Shown here: piece after piece, positions 42,621 to 52,657 of the stretch
Numbering within the stretch: position 1 is the stretch's first letter
Layout of the letters: every line of letters starts with the position of its first letter
Assembly (NCBI RefSeq): GCF_008327685.1
Contig: NZ_BDDE01000012.1
Coordinates: forward strand, 620,001-684,000
Direction of reading: 5' to 3'
From: Actinomadura sp. K4S16
GTDB lineage: Bacteria; Actinomycetota; Actinomycetes; Streptosporangiales; Streptosporangiaceae
Length of the DNA stretch: 64,000 nucleotides
Made by a program: the position numbers and the translations under genes
Notes under the pieces: model-generated
What the model was told of the DNA's origin: nothing
What the model saw: the letters and a program-made list of their open reading frames with translations, nothing else
Databases searched by the model: none

Positions 42621-43921
42621 AACCCGGACTGCGCGTGGCGCTGCTCGGTTGCGGCGTGGTCGGCACGGAGGTCGTCCGGCTGCTGAACGAGCAGGCCGAC
42701 GATCTGGCGGCGCGCGTGGGGGCGCCGCTGGAGCTGGCCGGGATCGCCGTGCGCAGGCCGGACCGGGTCCGCGCGGGCGTCGACCCGGAACTGCTGACCA
42801 CGGACGCGCAGGTGCTGGTGACCAGGGACGACGTCGACATCGTCATCGAGGTCATCGGCGGCATCGAGCCGGCCAGGACGCTGATGCTGGAGGCGATGAA
42901 GACCGGCAAGTCGGTCATCACCGCCAACAAGGCGCTGCTGGCCGAGGACGGCGCGACGCTGTTCGCGGCGGCGCGGGAGTACGGCGCCGACCTGTACTAC
43001 GAGGCGTCGGTGGCGGGCGCGATCCCGCTGCTGCGGCCGCTGCGGGAGTCGCTGGTCGGCGACCACATCCACCGGGTGCTCGGCATCGTGAACGGCACCA
43101 CGAACTACATCCTCGACCAGATGGACACGCACGGCGCCGGTTTCAACGACGCGCTGGAAGAGGCGCAGGCGCTCGGCTATGCGGAGGCCGACCCGACGGC
43201 CGACGTGGAGGGCTTCGACGCGGCGGCCAAGGCGGCCATCCTGGCGCAGCTCGCCTTCCACACGCCGGTGACGGCCGCGGACGTCCACCGGGAGGGCATC
43301 ACCGAGGTGAGCGCCGCCGACGTGGCGGGCGCCCAGGGCATGGACTGCGTCGTCAAGCTCCTGGCCATCTGCGAGCGGATCCCCTCGCAGGACGGCCGGA
43401 ACGGGCGCGGGGTGTCGGTCCGCGTCTACCCGGCGATGATCCCGAGGTCGCATCCGCTGGCGAGCGTCCGCGAGGCGTACAACGCGGTGTTCGTCGAGGC
43501 GGAGTCGGCCGGGTCCCTGATGTTCTACGGCGCGGGCGCCGGCGGCGCCCCGACCGCCTCGGCGATCCTCGGCGACCTCGTCGCGGTCGCCCGCAACGTC
43601 GTCGGCGGCACGCCCGGCCCGGTGGAGGTCACGTACGCGAAGCTTCCGGTGCTTCCGATGGGCGAGACCGTCACGCGCTACTACATCCAGGTCGACGTGA
43701 CGGACGAGGCCGGCGTCCTCGCCACGGTCGCCGAGGAGTTCGCCAGGCACGGCGTCTCCATCCAGGCCGTCCGGCAGGTCGGGTCGGGCGAGGAGGCGCA
43801 GCTCGTCGTCGTGACGCACCGGGCGCCGGACGCGGCCCTGTCGGCGACGGTGGAGGGCCTGCGCGGGCTGGAGATCGTCCGCGAGGTGACGAGCGTCATG
43901 CGCGTCGAAGGGGACGAGTGA
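42617..43921 (+). CDS. hom: homoserine dehydrogenase
   Basis: A 434-residue NAD(P)-dependent enzyme that reduces aspartate semialdehyde to homoserine. It has the Rossmann motif [15 protein letters not shown] at residues about 9-23, EVIGGIEPA, the substrate segment [18 protein letters not shown] and [19 protein letters not shown], and a C-terminal ACT domain (about 350-430) for feedback by threonine. The GTG start overlaps lysA by 4 bp. Confidence 0.98.
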   Translation: MKPGLRVALLGCGVVGTEVVRLLNEQADDLAARVGAPLELAGIAVRRPDRVRAGVDPELLTTDAQVLVTRDDVDIVIEVIGGIEPARTLMLEAMKTGKSVITANKALLAEDGATLFAAAREYGADLYYEASVAGAIPLLRPLRESLVGDHIHRVLGIVNGTTNYILDQMDTHGAGFNDALEEAQALGYAEADPTADVEGFDAAAKAAILAQLAFHTPVTAADVHREGITEVSAADVAGAQGMDCVVKLLAICERIPSQDGRNGRGVSVRVYPAMIPRSHPLASVREAYNAVFVEAESAGSLMFYGAGAGGAPTASAILGDLVAVARNVVGGTPGPVEVTYAKLPVLPMGETVTRYYIQVDVTDEAGVLATVAEEFARHGVSIQAVRQVGSGEEAQLVVVTHRAPDAALSATVEGLRGLEIVREVTSVMRVEGDE

Positions 43922-43979
43922 GGCGGAGTCCGTCCCGATAGACTTCGGGTGACATCGCAGGTCAGCCGAGGAGACCGAC

Positions 43980-45047
43980 GTGAACGCGAACGCCCGCGCG
44001 TGGCGCGGCATTATCGAGGAGTACCGCGACCGGCTTCCGGTGACGGACGCGACGCCCGTCGTCACCCTGCTGGAGGGCGGCACCCCTCTGGTGCCCGCCC
44101 ACCGGCTGTCCCAGCTGACCGGTTGCGAGGTGTTCCTCAAGGTCGAGGGCGCCAACCCGACCGGTTCGTTCAAGGACCGCGGCATGACGATGGCGATCAG
44201 CAAGGCGGCCGAGGACGGCGCGAAGGCCGTCATCTGCGCCTCGACCGGCAACACCTCGGCGTCCGCCGCCGCGTACGCGGTGCGGGCCGGGATGACCTGC
44301 GCGGTCCTCGTCCCCAACGGCAAGATCGCGATGGGCAAGCTGGCCCAGGCGCTGGTGCACGGCGCCCGGCTCCTGCAGGTCGACGGCAACTTCGACGACT
44401 GCCTCGAACTGGCGCGCAAGCTGTCCGTCGACTACCCGGTGGCGCTGGTCAACTCGGTCAACAAGTACCGGCTGCAGGGCCAGAAGACCGCCGCGTTCGA
44501 GATCGTGGACGCGCTGGGCGACGCGCCCGACGTCCACTGCCTGCCCGTCGGCAACGCCGGAAACATCTCCGCCTACTGGATGGGCTACAAGGAGTACGCC
44601 AAGGACGGCGTCTCCTCGCGCACCCCGCGCATGCTGGGCTTCCAGGCCAGCGGCGCGGCGCCGTTCGTGAAGGGCGAGCCCGTCCTGAAGCCGCAGACCA
44701 TCGCCACCGCGATCCGGATCGGCAACCCCGCCTCGTGGGACCTCGCCGTGGCCGCGCGGGACGAGTCCGGCGGCGCGATCGACTCGGTCACCGACCGGCA
44801 GATCCTCGCCGCCTACCGGCTCCTCGCCCGCGAGGAGGGCGTCTTCGTGGAGCCCGCCTCGGCGGCGAGCGTCGCGGGCCTGCTCCAGGCGAGCGAGCAG
44901 GGCGCGGTCGCGGCCGGGTCCCAGGTCGTCTGCACCGTGACGGGCAACGGCCTCAAGGATCCCGACTGGGCCATCTCCGGGGCGCCCGCGCCGACGACCA
45001 TCAAGGTCGACGCGCACTCCGCCGCGTCCGAGCTCGGCCTCACCTGA
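43980..45047 (+). CDS. thrC: threonine synthase
   Basis: A 355-residue fold-II PLP enzyme that makes threonine from O-phosphohomoserine. PLP Lys65 is in [12 protein letters not shown], and the phosphate loop is [12 protein letters not shown]. The short form without the long N-terminal domain is normal for actinobacteria. GAGGAGAC precedes the GTG start. Same operon as hom and thrB. Confidence 0.97.
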   Translation: MNANARAWRGIIEEYRDRLPVTDATPVVTLLEGGTPLVPAHRLSQLTGCEVFLKVEGANPTGSFKDRGMTMAISKAAEDGAKAVICASTGNTSASAAAYAVRAGMTCAVLVPNGKIAMGKLAQALVHGARLLQVDGNFDDCLELARKLSVDYPVALVNSVNKYRLQGQKTAAFEIVDALGDAPDVHCLPVGNAGNISAYWMGYKEYAKDGVSSRTPRMLGFQASGAAPFVKGEPVLKPQTIATAIRIGNPASWDLAVAARDESGGAIDSVTDRQILAAYRLLAREEGVFVEPASAASVAGLLQASEQGAVAAGSQVVCTVTGNGLKDPDWAISGAPAPTTIKVDAHSAASELGLT

Positions 45048-45048
45048 G

Positions 45049-45990
45049 GTGGGCTGGGCTGACGGCCCGGTGCTGGTGCGGACCCCCGCGACCAGCGCCA
45101 ACCTGGGCCCGGGATTCGACTCGCTCGGCCTTGCGCTCGCGCTGTACGACGACGTCGAGGTGGAGGCGACCAGCGGGGGGCTGTCCATCGAGGTGGACGG
45201 CGAGGGCGCCGAGGTCGCCGACCGCGGCGAGCGGCACCTGATCGTGCGGGTGCTGCGCCGGACGTTCGACGTCCTCGACGAGCTGGCCGGAACCGGTCCC
45301 GCCCGCCCGGACGGGCTCCGGCTGCGGTGCCGGAACCGGATCCCGCACAGCCGCGGTCTCGGCTCGTCGTCCGCCGCGATCGTCGCCGGGATCGTCGCGG
45401 CCCGCGCGCTGCATCCCGCCGGGAAGCTCCTCGACGACGCCGGGGCGCTGCGCCTCGCGACGGAGATCGAGGGCCATCCCGACAACGTCGCGCCGTGCCT
45501 CGCCGGCGGCCTGACCGTCGCCTGGACGACGCCCGGCGGCGCCCGTTCGGTCCGGCTGGAACCGCAGGTCAGGCGGGTCGTGGCCTTCGTCCCCGGGCAG
45601 CGGCTCGCGACCGAGCGGGCCCGCGGGCTGCTGCCCGAGAGCGTCCCGCACGGGGACGCCGCCGCCAACGCCGGGCGCGCCGCGCTGCTCGTCGCCGCCC
45701 TCACCGGCGGCCTGGACGCGGGGATCCTGCTCGACGCGACCGAGGACCGGCTCCACCAGGAGTACCGCGCGCCCGCCATGCCCGAGTCCGCGGCGCTCGT
45801 CGCGCGGCTGCGGGACGCGGGCGTGCCGGCGGTGATCTCCGGCGCGGGACCGACCGTCCTGGCCTTCACAACCGCGGCGCAAGTTGATTCGATGGGCGGC
45901 GAAGTGGGTAAAGGCTGGCACGAACACCCGTTGGACGTCGCGACCCGCGGCGCACACGTCGTGTCCGGCGAATCCGAGACCCGGGCCTGA
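45049..45990 (+). CDS. thrB: homoserine kinase
   Basis: A 313-residue GHMP kinase that phosphorylates homoserine. Motif 1 is PATSANLGPGFDSLGLAL, motif 2 is PHSRGLGSSSAAIVAGIVA (ATP-binding), and motif 3 is VISGAGPTVLAF. The GTG lies one base after the thrC stop. Last gene of the lysA-hom-thrC-thrB run; a hairpin follows. Confidence 0.97.
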   Translation: MGWADGPVLVRTPATSANLGPGFDSLGLALALYDDVEVEATSGGLSIEVDGEGAEVADRGERHLIVRVLRRTFDVLDELAGTGPARPDGLRLRCRNRIPHSRGLGSSSAAIVAGIVAARALHPAGKLLDDAGALRLATEIEGHPDNVAPCLAGGLTVAWTTPGGARSVRLEPQVRRVVAFVPGQRLATERARGLLPESVPHGDAAANAGRAALLVAALTGGLDAGILLDATEDRLHQEYRAPAMPESAALVARLRDAGVPAVISGAGPTVLAFTTAAQVDSMGGEVGKGWHEHPLDVATRGAHVVSGESETRA

Positions 45991-45991
45991 C

Positions 45992-46013
45992 GGCCCCGCC
46001 GGTGGCGGGGGCC
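45992..46013 (+). terminator. terminator after thrB
   Basis: GGCCCCGCC-GGT-GGCGGGGGCC hairpin beginning just after the thrB stop, with one bulged G. No T run. Confidence 0.6.
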
Positions 46014-46443
46014 ATGCGTCGCTCCGGCCGGTGCCCGTTCCGGCTCGATCCCACTAGGTAAAATGCGAAGACATCGACCTCTGGGGAATAGCAGTGTGCC
46101 CTGGTGATGTTAGGCTTATTGCCGCACCAGATGCCCCGTTCGGGGCAGCGTGCTCGTCAGCCGCGCGTCACCTTTTCGGCCCTCCGGTCGTGTCGGTCCC
46201 GCGTACCAGGCTCCCCGACACCGTGACTTCCCGTTGTCAGGCATTCCAGCGAAACTTCGGACGTGGCGGTACCGGGGACACGCACGAGCGGAACGTCCCG
46301 TCCACCATCTGGCTGTGCCCAGAACACGCAGATCCCGGTTCCATCGTGATCAGCGGAGCCCGATCCGGCGCCCCCGCCGGGCCGCACCACCGGGTCGACT
46401 GGCCGAACGCCGGCCAACGCCCGCGCCCTGGGAAGGACCCTTA
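46014..46443 (+). other. rho promoter and long 5' leader
   Basis: About 430 bp. TAGGTAAAAT at 46055-46064 is a good -10 candidate, giving a leader of roughly 370 nt. Long rho leaders are typical sites of Rho autoregulation. An ORF from GTG 46094 runs to a TAG that overlaps the rho GTG (TAGTG). It encodes 116 residues without a recognisable fold and may be chance or a translated leader. Confidence 0.5.
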
Positions 46444-48549
46444 GTGAGCGAATCCAGCGAACTCCTTACGGACGCAACCAGCACGGAAACCGCCGCCGCT
46501 CCGGCCGGCGCGGAGCCCGCCACCCCCCGGCGCCGCCGCGGCACCGGCCTGTCGGCCATGGTGCTCCCCGAGCTCAAGGCGCTCGCGTCCAGCCTCGGCA
46601 TCACCGGCACGACCGGGATGCGCAAGAGCCAGCTCATCGCCGCCATCCAGGAGAAGCAGGGCGGCCAGGGGCAGGGCTCGGCGGGGGGCGAGCAGGGAGC
46701 CGCTGCGCCGGTGGCGACCGAGCGCCCGCGCCGCACCCGCACCGCGGCCAAGCGCGCGGTGTCCGAGGAGCAGGTCGCCATCGCCGACGCCGCGCCCGTG
46801 GCCGCGCCGGAGAGCGCGACCGCGTCCGAAGGCCAGTCCGCGGCCGCGGCCCAGCCGGGCACGGCGGAGAAGGCAGGCCAGGGCGACAAGCAGGAGAAGG
46901 CCGAGCGGCAGGGCGGCCGGCAGCGGGGCGACAAGCAGGACCGGGGAGCTTCCGAGGGACGCGGCGACCGGCAGGGCCGTGACCAGGGCCGTGACCAGGG
47001 CCGTGACCAGGGCCGCGAGCAGAACGCCGAGGACGGCGAGTCCCAGGGCGGTCGTGACGGCAACCGCGACGGGCGCGAGGGCCGCGACGGCGGCGGGCGC
47101 CAGCGGCAGCGCGGCGGCCGGGAGCGCGGCGAGGGCCGCGACCGGGGCGAGCGCGGCGAGCGTGGTGACCGCGGCGAGCGTGGTGACCGCGGCGAGCGTG
47201 GTGACCGCGGCGAGCGTGGTGAGCGCGGCGAGCGTGGCGACCGCGGTGAGCAGGGCGGCGGACGCCAGCGCGGCCAGGGCGGCGGCGGTCAGGGCGGCGG
47301 CGGCCAGCACGACGACGACGACGGCAGCGGCCGGGGTCGGCGCGGGCGCCGGTTCCGGGAGCGCAACCGCGGCCGCGGCCGCGAGCGCTACGAGGAGCCG
47401 GTGATCACCGAGGACGACGTCCTCATCCCCGTCGCGGGCATCCTCGACATCCTCGACAACTACGCCTTCGTCCGGACGACCGGCTACCTGCCCGGCCCGA
47501 ACGACGTGTACGTGTCGCTGGCGCAGGTCCGCAAGAACGGGCTGCGCAAGGGCGACGTCATCACCGGCGCCGTCCGGCAGGCGCGCGAGGGCGAGCGGCG
47601 CGAGAAGTTCAACGCGCTGGTCCGCCTCGACACCGTCAACGGGATGGAGCCCGACCAGGCCAAGGGCCGCGTCGACTTCTCCAAGCTGACCCCGCTGTAC
47701 CCGCAGGAGCGGCTGCGCCTGGAGTCCGACCCGGGCATCCTGACGACCCGGATCATCGACCTGGTGTCGCCGATCGGCAAGGGGCAGCGCGGCCTGATCG
47801 TGTCGCCGCCGAAGGCCGGCAAGACGATGGTGCTCCAGGCGATCGCCAACGCGATCACCAAGAACAACCCGGAGTGCCACCTGATGGTCGTCCTCGTGGA
47901 CGAGCGTCCGGAAGAGGTCACCGACATGCAGCGGACGGTGAAGGGCGAGGTCATCCACTCGACCTTCGACCGTCCCGCCGAGGACCACACCACGGTCGCG
48001 GAGCTGGCCATCGAGCGCGCCAAGCGGCTCGTCGAGCTCGGCCACGACGTCGTCGTGCTGCTCGACTCGATCACCCGCCTGGGCCGGGCCTACAACCTGG
48101 CGGCGCCCGCGTCCGGCCGCATCCTGTCCGGCGGTGTCGACTCGACCGCGCTGTACCCGCCGAAGCGGTTCTTCGGCGCGGCCCGCAACATCGAGAACGG
48201 CGGCTCGCTGACGATCCTCGCCACCGCGCTGGTGGAGACCGGGTCCCGCATGGACGAGGTCATCTTCGAGGAGTTCAAGGGCACCGGCAACATGGAGCTG
48301 AAGCTCAACCGGTCGCTCGCGGACAAGCGGATCTTCCCGGCGGTGGACGTCGACCAGTCCTCCACCCGCAAGGAGGAGATCCTCATGGCTCCGGAGGAGC
48401 TGCGGGTCGTCTGGCAGCTGCGCCGGGTGCTGCACGCGCTCGACACGCAGCAGGCGCTGGAGCTCCTCATCGAGAAGATGAAGGAGACCAAGTCCAACGC
48501 CGAGTTCCTGCTCCAGGTGCAGAAGACGACCGTCTCCGACGACCGCTGA
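46444..48549 (+). CDS. rho: transcription termination factor Rho
   Basis: A 701-residue hexameric RNA helicase. A Rho-N domain at about residues 38-75 (LSAMVLPELKALASSLGITG) is followed by about 240 residues of Gln/Gly/Arg/Asp-rich disordered insert, then the RNA-binding cold-shock domain (about 318-400, VAGILDILDNYAFVRTTGYL), Walker A near 455-463 (PPKAGKTMV), Walker B VVVLLDSITR and the Q/R-loop region. Such inserts occur in high-GC Rho proteins and help termination on structured RNA. The insert contains in-frame 12- and 18-bp tandem repeats. GTG start. Confidence 0.97.
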   Translation: MSESSELLTDATSTETAAAPAGAEPATPRRRRGTGLSAMVLPELKALASSLGITGTTGMRKSQLIAAIQEKQGGQGQGSAGGEQGAAAPVATERPRRTRTAAKRAVSEEQVAIADAAPVAAPESATASEGQSAAAAQPGTAEKAGQGDKQEKAERQGGRQRGDKQDRGASEGRGDRQGRDQGRDQGRDQGREQNAEDGESQGGRDGNRDGREGRDGGGRQRQRGGRERGEGRDRGERGERGDRGERGDRGERGDRGERGERGERGDRGEQGGGRQRGQGGGGQGGGGQHDDDDGSGRGRRGRRFRERNRGRGRERYEEPVITEDDVLIPVAGILDILDNYAFVRTTGYLPGPNDVYVSLAQVRKNGLRKGDVITGAVRQAREGERREKFNALVRLDTVNGMEPDQAKGRVDFSKLTPLYPQERLRLESDPGILTTRIIDLVSPIGKGQRGLIVSPPKAGKTMVLQAIANAITKNNPECHLMVVLVDERPEEVTDMQRTVKGEVIHSTFDRPAEDHTTVAELAIERAKRLVELGHDVVVLLDSITRLGRAYNLAAPASGRILSGGVDSTALYPPKRFFGAARNIENGGSLTILATALVETGSRMDEVIFEEFKGTGNMELKLNRSLADKRIFPAVDVDQSSTRKEEILMAPEELRVVWQLRRVLHALDTQQALELLIEKMKETKSNAEFLLQVQKTTVSDDR
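46974..47250 (+). repeat. tandem coding repeats in rho insert
   Basis: Two repeat tracts. Around 46974-47020 a 12-bp unit (GACCAGGGCCGT) encodes DQGR repeats. At 47167-47220 there are three perfect 18-bp copies of GACCGCGGCGAGCGTGGT encoding DRGERG, flanked by variants. Seen directly in the sequence. Confidence 0.9.
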
Positions 48550-48561
48550 CACGCGCCGCGC

Positions 48562-48594
48562 ACGCCCCCGTCCGGACTGTTCCGGCGGGGGCGT
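48562..48594 (+). terminator. terminator after rho
   Basis: Stem ACGCCCCCG / CGGGGGCGT with an inner TCCGGA/TCCGG stem, 13 bp after the rho stop. Confidence 0.7.
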
Positions 48595-48760
48595 CGCCGT
48601 CGGTGCCTCCGGAATGGTGGGGTTAGCCCCACCCCTGAACGGGCGGCGGCCGTCATGGCGGCCCCGCCTCCCGCGCGGCACGCTTGTCTTGTCAGGCGGA
48701 ATCGGGCATACGCAGGCGAGCACGGGCCCACGCAGGTCGGAGCGAGCACGGAGGGACGAC

Positions 48761-50137
48761 GTGGGCGAGTCGAGCAAGGATGGGGCGGGCGGCGCCGTCC
48801 GGTGGGTCGCGGCGCGATGGGCGACGGCGACACGCGCCGGCGGGGAGCCGGCGTCCGTCATGAACCGCCCCTGGCATCCGCTCGCGATGGTCGCGTCGTC
48901 GCTGACCTGGCGCTCGGCGCTGTACCTGGCCGTCAGCCTGGCCTTCGGGCTGGGCTGGTTCGTCGTCCTGGCCGTCGGGCTGGCCCTGTCGGTCGGGCTG
49001 CTGATCATATGGGTGGGCGTCCCGCTGCTGGCGCTGCTGATGGTCGCGTGGCGGTTCGGCGCGGTGCTGGAGCGGCGGCTCGTCCGGGCGGCGTTCGGCG
49101 TCCGGATCCCGAGCCCGTACCGGCCCCTGCCCGCCGGGCGCAACCCGCTGGCCAAGCTCAGGAGGATGGCGGCGGACCCGGCGACCTGGAAGGACCTCCT
49201 CTACCTCGCGGTGCTGCTCCCGATCACGATGTTCGAGTTCGTCGTGTCGGCGGCGGTGTGGGCCGGGGCGGGCACGCTGCTGTTCCTTCCGGTGGTCGTG
49301 GCGGTGAGCGGCGGCGCCGAGGTCAACTTCGGGGTCTCGTACTGGGCGGGCAACCCGGTCGAGGCGCTGCCGGTGTCCGTCGTGGGCCTGGGGTTCCTCG
49401 TCCTCGCGATGTACGTGACGCGGGCGATGGCGATGGGGCACGCCGCGTTCGCCGCGCTGATGCTCGGCCCTAGCCCGTCCCAGACCGAGAACGCCGCGCT
49501 GCGCGAGCGGACCGAGCACCTGCGGGCCAGCCGCGCCCGCGGGGTGGACGCGGCCGAGTTCGAGCGGCGCCGCATCGAGCGGGACCTGCACGACGGGGCG
49601 CAGCAGCGGCTGCTGGCGGTGGCGATGGACATCGGCCGCGCCCGCGCCAAGCTCGACGAGGACCCCGAGGGCGCGCGGGCGCTGATCGAGCAGGCCCACG
49701 CGGGCACCAGGGAGGCGATCTCCGAGCTGCGCGACCTCGCCCGCGGGATCTACCCGGCGATCCTCACCGACCGCGGCCTGGACCCGGCGCTGTCCGGGCT
49801 CGCCGGGCGCGCCCCCGTGCCCGTCGAGGTGGAGGTCGACCTGCCCGAGCGCCCGCCCGCGGCGGTCGAGAGCATCGCCTACTTCATCGTCGCCGAGTCG
49901 CTGGCCAACATCGCCAAGTACGCCCGCGCGACCCGCGCGACCGTCCGCGTGACCCGCGAGGACCGCCTGGTGGTCGTCGAGGTGTCCGACGACGGGGTGG
50001 GCGGCGCGGTCGCGCGGCCGGACGGCGGCCTCGCCGGGCTGGCCGACCGGGCGGCGACGATCGACGGCACGCTGACCGTGGACAGCCCGCCCGGCGGCCC
50101 CACGACCGTGCGCGCCGAACTGCCCTGCACGTGGTGA
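48761..50137 (+). CDS. NarL-type sensor histidine kinase
   Basis: A 458-residue membrane kinase. An N-terminal sensor domain with four hydrophobic segments (residues about 45-230) is followed by HisKA_3 with phospho-acceptor His in ERDLHDGAQQRLLAVAMDIG, and an HATPase with IVAESLANIAKYARA and DDGVGGA. GAGGGA precedes the GTG at 48761; earlier in-frame codons lack support. The response regulator follows 40 bp downstream in the same direction, forming a two-component pair. The signal is unknown, perhaps envelope stress. Confidence 0.93.
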   Translation: MGESSKDGAGGAVRWVAARWATATRAGGEPASVMNRPWHPLAMVASSLTWRSALYLAVSLAFGLGWFVVLAVGLALSVGLLIIWVGVPLLALLMVAWRFGAVLERRLVRAAFGVRIPSPYRPLPAGRNPLAKLRRMAADPATWKDLLYLAVLLPITMFEFVVSAAVWAGAGTLLFLPVVVAVSGGAEVNFGVSYWAGNPVEALPVSVVGLGFLVLAMYVTRAMAMGHAAFAALMLGPSPSQTENAALRERTEHLRASRARGVDAAEFERRRIERDLHDGAQQRLLAVAMDIGRARAKLDEDPEGARALIEQAHAGTREAISELRDLARGIYPAILTDRGLDPALSGLAGRAPVPVEVEVDLPERPPAAVESIAYFIVAESLANIAKYARATRATVRVTREDRLVVVEVSDDGVGGAVARPDGGLAGLADRAATIDGTLTVDSPPGGPTTVRAELPCTW

Positions 50138-50177
50138 TCCCGGCGCGCGGCGGCGCCGCGGGCCCGATAATGGCCGG

Positions 50178-50825
50178 ATGCGGGTAGTGATCGCCGAGGA
50201 CTCGGTGCTGCTGCGGGAAGGGCTCGTCCGGCTGCTCGGCGACGCCGGGATCGAGACGGTGGCGACCGTGGGGGACGGGCCGGGGCTGCTCGGCATCGTC
50301 GAGGAGCACGCTCCGGACCTCGCCATCGTGGACGTCCGGATGCCGCCCTCGTTCACCGACGAGGGGCTGCGCGCGGCCCTCGCCGTCCGGGAGCGCCGTC
50401 CGGGCACGCCGATCCTCGTCCTGTCCCAGTACGTGGAGGAGCGCTACGCCACGGACCTCATCGGCGGCGGCGCGCAGGGCGTCGGCTACCTGCTGAAGGA
50501 GCGGGTGTCGGACGTCGAGGAGTTCATCGACGCGGTCCGCCGCATCGCCGCCGGCGGCACGGTCATCGACCCGGAGGTGATCGGCCAGCTGCTCGGCCGC
50601 CGCCGCACCGGCGACCCGCTGGAGGCGCTGACCCCGCGCGAGCGCGAGGTGCTCGGCCTGATGGCGCAGGGCCGCTCGAACGGCGCCATCGCCGCGGACC
50701 TCGTCGTCACCGAGGGCGCCGTGGAGAAGCACATCTCCAACATCTTCATGAAACTGAACCTGCAACCCGCCCAAGGCGGCCACCGCCGAGTAATGGCCGT
50801 ACTCGCCTACCTGGGACGGGGCTAG
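50178..50825 (+). CDS. LuxR/NarL-type response regulator
   Basis: A 215-residue regulator. The receiver has AEDS, phospho-acceptor Asp in IVDVRMPP and Lys in LLKERV; the LuxR HTH is at residues about 152-205 (LTPREREVLGLMAQGRSNGAIAADL ... EKHISNIFMKL). Partner of the kinase immediately upstream. The end after QPAQGGHRRV differs from the more common QPADDDHRRV of the family but is otherwise intact. Confidence 0.95.
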   Translation: MRVVIAEDSVLLREGLVRLLGDAGIETVATVGDGPGLLGIVEEHAPDLAIVDVRMPPSFTDEGLRAALAVRERRPGTPILVLSQYVEERYATDLIGGGAQGVGYLLKERVSDVEEFIDAVRRIAAGGTVIDPEVIGQLLGRRRTGDPLEALTPREREVLGLMAQGRSNGAIAADLVVTEGAVEKHISNIFMKLNLQPAQGGHRRVMAVLAYLGRG

Positions 50826-51150
50826 CCCCGCGGGTCGGGCGGCCGGAAGGCGCTCTATCTGACGCGCCACGTGACGCTCTTGGACGTGCCACGTGGGGAC
50901 GCTCTTGGAGTGGACCTGAGCCGGGACGCGGGTCGAGCGGCCGGAAGGCGCTCCAAGCGCCTGGAGGCCGCACGACCCGCCGAGCCGGGCGACCGCAGCG
51001 CCACGCAACAAACCCGCACGGGCACGGAAACCCGCACCGTGGCGTGAGGATCGCCCGGCTCGCAACGGGGGGTTCCAGGGGGGTCGCTACCCCTGGGCTA
51101 ACACTCCTCGGGAATGACCGGTGACCTCGCCACGTTCGGGTATCTGGCAC
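50826..51150. repeat. intergenic region with nested direct repeats
   Basis: A 27-bp sequence (CGCGGGTCGGGCGGCCGGAA...) at 50829-50855 recurs at 50927-50953 with one mismatch. Between them CCACGTG...ACGCTCTTGGA appears twice (from 50867 and 50889). A small hairpin GGCGCTCCAAGCGCC sits at 50947-50961. No ORF is convincing. Confidence 0.7.
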
Positions 51151-51258
51151 ACTTGGTGTGCAACCGCTGCGGTACCGGTTCACGCCTCCCACATCTGCCC
51201 CTTGGCATCGCCATGCGGGCCGGGGGCGCCCGGCGACCGCCCGAAGCGAGGAGAACCC
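51141..51258 (+). promoter_or_regulatory. rpmE leader
   Basis: A 13-bp palindrome CACACTTGGTGTG (51148-51160) and a GC hairpin (GCCGGGGGCGCCCGGC near 51220) precede rpmE. L31 genes of actinobacteria commonly carry an autoregulatory leader RNA (Rfam L31-Actinobacteria); this is the expected place, but I could not verify the consensus. Confidence 0.35.
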
Positions 51259-51477
51259 ATGAAGCCCGACATCCACCCGGACTACGTCGTCACCACCGTG
51301 ACGTGTACGTGCGGCAACACCTTCGAGACCCGCAGCACCGCCGCGAACGGCGTGATCCACGCGGACGTGTGCTCGAACTGCCACCCGTTCTACACGGGCA
51401 AGCAGAAGATCCTCGACACCGGCGGCCGGGTCGCGCGCTTCGAGCAGCGCTTCGGCAAGAAGAAGGCCGGCAAGTAG
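51259..51477 (+). CDS. rpmE: 50S ribosomal protein L31
   Basis: A 72-residue ribosomal protein of the zinc-containing (C+) type: Cys16, Cys18, Cys38 and Cys41 (TCTCG and DVCSNCHPF). It has the typical MKPDIHP start and FYTGKQ motif. GAGGAG precedes the ATG. Located upstream of prfA as in most actinomycetes. Confidence 0.98.
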   Translation: MKPDIHPDYVVTTVTCTCGNTFETRSTAANGVIHADVCSNCHPFYTGKQKILDTGGRVARFEQRFGKKKAGK

Positions 51478-51501
51478 GACGATCCGCACCGCGGACATCA
51501 G

Positions 51502-51538
51502 GGACGGCCCGGGGACTCTCCAGGTCCCCGGGCCGTCC
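51502..51538 (+). terminator. terminator after rpmE
   Basis: Perfect 14-bp stem GGACGGCCCGGGGA / TCCCCGGGCCGTCC with a 9-nt loop, between rpmE and prfA. Confidence 0.8.
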
Positions 51539-51592
51539 GAAATCGGCGATCGGGGGCGGCCGCCCCCGTGCCGCGACGGGCCAGGACTGAGC

Positions 51593-52657
51593 GTGAATCT
51601 CGACGATCTGATCAGCGAATACGCGGGCATCGAGGAACGCCTCGCCGACCCGTCCGTCCATGCCGACCAGGCCCTGGCGCGCAAGCTCGGCAAGCGCTAC
51701 GCGGAGCTGCGGCCGATCGTCGAGACGCACCGCGAGCTGGCCGCCACCGAGGACGACCTCGCCGCCGCCCGCGAGCTGGGCGGCGAGGACGCCGCGTTCG
51801 CGGCCGAGGCCGAGGAGCTCGGCAAGCGCCGCGAGGAGCTGGAGGAGCGGCTGCGGCGGCTGCTCGTCCCGCGCGACCCGAACGACGCCAAGGACGTCAT
51901 CCTCGAGGTCAAGGCCGGTGAGGGCGGCGAGGAGTCGGCGCTGTTCGCCGGCGACCTGCTGCGGATGTACCTCCGCTACGCCGAGCGCGTCGGCTGGAAG
52001 ACCGAGATCCTCGACTCCCACCCCTCCGACCTCGGCGGCTACAAGGACGTCACGGTCGCGGTGAAGGCCAAGGGGGCCCAGGAGGAGGGCGTCTGGACGC
52101 GGCTCAAGTTCGAAGGCGGCGTCCACCGGGTGCAGCGGGTGCCCGCGACCGAGTCGCAGGGCCGCATCCACACCAGCGCCGTCGGCGTCCTGGTGACGCC
52201 CGAGGCCGAGGACGTCGACGTCCAGGTCGACCCCAACGACCTGCGCATCGACGTCTACCGCTCGTCCGGGCCCGGCGGGCAGAGCGTCAACACGACGGAC
52301 TCCGCCGTGCGCATCACGCACCTGCCGACCGGTGTCGTCGTCTCCTGCCAGAACGAGAAGAGCCAGCTCCAGAACAAGGAGCAGGCGCTGCGCATCCTGC
52401 GGTCCCGGCTGCTGGCGATGGCGCAGGAGGAGGCCGACGCCGCCGCGGCGGCCGAGCGCAAGAGCCAGGTCCGCACCGTGGACCGCTCCGAGCGGGTGCG
52501 CACCTACAACTACCCGGAGAACCGGATCTCCGACCACCGGGTCGGCTACAAGGCCTACAACCTCGACCAGGTGCTGGACGGCGACCTCCACAACGTCACG
52601 CAGGCGCTCGTCGACGCCGAGATGGAACGTCGGCTGGCCGAAGCCCAGAAATCATGA
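51593..52657 (+). CDS. prfA: peptide chain release factor 1
   Basis: A 354-residue RF1 that ends translation at UAA and UAG. The GGQ motif is near residue 228 ([16 protein letters not shown]) and the PxT anticodon-like motif is [12 protein letters not shown] start. Its last codons and TGA stop lie within the first copy of a 48-bp dispersed-type repeat (AAATCATGAGCG), so the C-terminal end may have been shaped by the repeat. Confidence 0.98.
   Translation: MNLDDLISEYAGIEERLADPSVHADQALARKLGKRYAELRPIVETHRELAATEDDLAAARELGGEDAAFAAEAEELGKRREELEERLRRLLVPRDPNDAKDVILEVKAGEGGEESALFAGDLLRMYLRYAERVGWKTEILDSHPSDLGGYKDVTVAVKAKGAQEEGVWTRLKFEGGVHRVQRVPATESQGRIHTSAVGVLVTPEAEDVDVQVDPNDLRIDVYRSSGPGGQSVNTTDSAVRITHLPTGVVVSCQNEKSQLQNKEQALRILRSRLLAMAQEEADAAAAAERKSQVRTVDRSERVRTYNYPENRISDHRVGYKAYNLDQVLDGDLHNVTQALVDAEMERRLAEAQKS

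Noticed and set aside
46974-47250. CRISPR-like regular repeats
   Set aside because: These are in-frame coding repeats of the Rho insert, with no spacers.
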